Shown piece by piece: positions 63,045 through 64,000 of a DNA stretch of 64,000 nt. Position 1 is the stretch's first letter. Each line of letters opens with the position of its first letter. The translations under genes and the position numbers were made by a program. Source of the stretch: Empedobacter sedimenti (GTDB lineage: Bacteria > Bacteroidota > Bacteroidia > Flavobacteriales > Weeksellaceae); assembly GCF_030005555.1 (NCBI RefSeq), contig NZ_JASCQG010000012.1:86085-150084 (forward strand). The letters are read 5' to 3'. The notes under the pieces are model-generated. The model was not told the origin of the DNA and searched no databases. It worked only from the letters and a program-made list of their open reading frames with translations.

Positions 63045-63838
63045 AATAATTTCCTTTTAAGTTTGTTAAGCATATAATTAAAAATATAGCGCAAAGGGAT
63101 TTGATCTAGAATTTGATCTATTTCAAAAATATTCTTATCATAAATGAGATGTTTAATTTGACTTTTGCCATTTTTGAGCTCTATAAATCGTTTAACAACC
63201 CCATATGAATTAATCATTTCTTTATATCCACTATTTTCTTCATGCCAACTGTCATGCCATGATCCTCCAAAGTGGTGTGTTATGTAATTGATCGGCAAAT
63301 CAAGAGAAAAATATTCGGACGGAAAAACAACTAAATCATGTTTGCCAAACTGCTTTACATCCTTACTACTATCAATTCCATACTGATTTACTAATAACTC
63401 AGAAAATATTTTGGGGCAAGGTGTTAAATCTAACTGTTTTAAGGAATTATAATAATCTACAATATCTTGTGCTAATTGGTGCCCTTTCTCGACTCCCCAA
63501 AATGCTGAAAAAGGAACATACTTAGCTTCAAATGAACAAAGCGCTTTATTGTTAATAAAATCTGATAGAGGGTATTTTAACTCCATATCTGTATCGAGAT
63601 AAAATCCTCCGTTATCTAATAAGACTTTGGCTCTAGCAAAATCGGATACAAATGCCCATTTTTTCTGTTCATAAGCTTCTTTTACAAAAATATTTTGTTC
63701 TACATCAAAATTATCTTCGTTCCATTCAATAATTTCAAAATCAGCTTTATTTTTCTGCCAAGAATCTAAACAATATTGTATCAAAGGAGATTTTTCTCCT
63801 CTTCCAAACCAACAATAATGAATTTTTTTTGGAATCAT
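63041..63838 (-). CDS. GT32-family glycosyltransferase
   Basis: The 265 residues begin IPKKIHYCWFGRGEKSPLIQYCLDSW, then the family core DFARAKVLLDNGGFYLDTDMELKYPL with the DXD, and HHFGGSWHDSW. This is the OCH1-like/capsular GT32 pattern. It is the first gene of the minus-strand cluster and may begin at 63838. The 160 bp beyond it to the window end show no gene. Confidence 0.88.
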   Translation of the reverse strand: MIPKKIHYCWFGRGEKSPLIQYCLDSWQKNKADFEIIEWNEDNFDVEQNIFVKEAYEQKKWAFVSDFARAKVLLDNGGFYLDTDMELKYPLSDFINNKALCSFEAKYVPFSAFWGVEKGHQLAQDIVDYYNSLKQLDLTPCPKIFSELLVNQYGIDSSKDVKQFGKHDLVVFPSEYFSLDLPINYITHHFGGSWHDSWHEENSGYKEMINSYGVVKRFIELKNGKSQIKHLIYDKNIFEIDQILDQIPLRYIFNYMLNKLKRKLF

Positions 63839-64000
63839 ATTTTTATATTTTCACTTCTACAAATTATGTATAACGCAATTGTAATCTTCCCCTTGTTAGG
63901 AACATTTAAAAGTATAGTTTTTATTTAATATTATTGTATTATTATTTTGATTAATTTGAAATGTAGGAAAATCATTAGGATTTTTGACCTTACCATATTT

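Noticed and set aside
1..64000. tRNA or rRNA genes, including at the island's target
   Set aside because: I found no cloverleaf-like or rRNA-like sequence in the gaps. The integration site is in a protein gene.

Overview
The window is AT-rich (roughly one third G+C by eye) and gene-dense. Promoters match the Bacteroidetes -7 consensus TAnnTTTG. The housekeeping genes (Bacteroidetes-type NusB of about 315 aa, DUF3276, DUF1573, TIGR02757 and RprX/RprY-like genes) point to a member of the Flavobacteriia. I lean towards the Weeksellaceae (Empedobacter-like), but the species cannot be fixed from this sequence alone. I saw no rRNA, tRNA or CRISPR array.

Layout. (1) 1-3404: a TPR protein cut by the window edge, an acyl-carrier-protein phosphodiesterase homologue and an acyl-CoA carboxylase beta subunit. 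(2) 3459-25524, all on the minus strand: a surface-polysaccharide operon of about 22 kb. It holds an export pair (Wza-like, Wzc-like tyrosine kinase), two initiating phosphosugar transferases, an EpsG-like polymerase, GT2 and GT4 glycosyltransferases, acetyl- and MBOAT acyltransferases, and a set (UbiA, DprE1, DprE2, HAD phosphatase, GT-C) that should make and transfer polyprenyl-phosphate-linked D-arabinofuranose. (3) 25631-27543: an Smr-domain protein, an esterase and a NUMOD4/HNH-like protein. (4) 27940-45546: a 17.6-kb mobile island inserted inside a TIGR02757 gene. (5) 46053-56097: core genes (lolD, sucC, DUF3276, an ABC exporter, nusB, DUF1573, yajC, coaE, a two-component system). (6) 56136-63838: a second polysaccharide locus with an acyltransferase, several glycosyltransferases, a GT11-like and a GT32-like transferase; the window ends just upstream of it.

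The island is the most interesting part. It carries a large serine integrase, a small Xre-type regulator, a complete type I BREX phage-defence operon (brxA-brxB-brxC-pglX-pglZ-brxL), an HUH-endonuclease-like protein, a small serine recombinase and an intact copy of the very gene it interrupts. Its ends are perfect 24-bp inverted repeats around a shared CATG, which reconstruct a symmetrical attP and an attB inside the host gene. The host gene is left as an N-terminal piece (45520-46053) and a C-terminal piece (27678-27938). The intact copy (44733-45491) has its own promoter just inside the right end, so the island probably repairs the function it breaks.

A second notable point is BrxL. It has the expected AAA+ region, but its last 150 residues look like the MIT_C (phospholipase-D-like) domain of eukaryotic MITD1 rather than a Lon-type protease domain.
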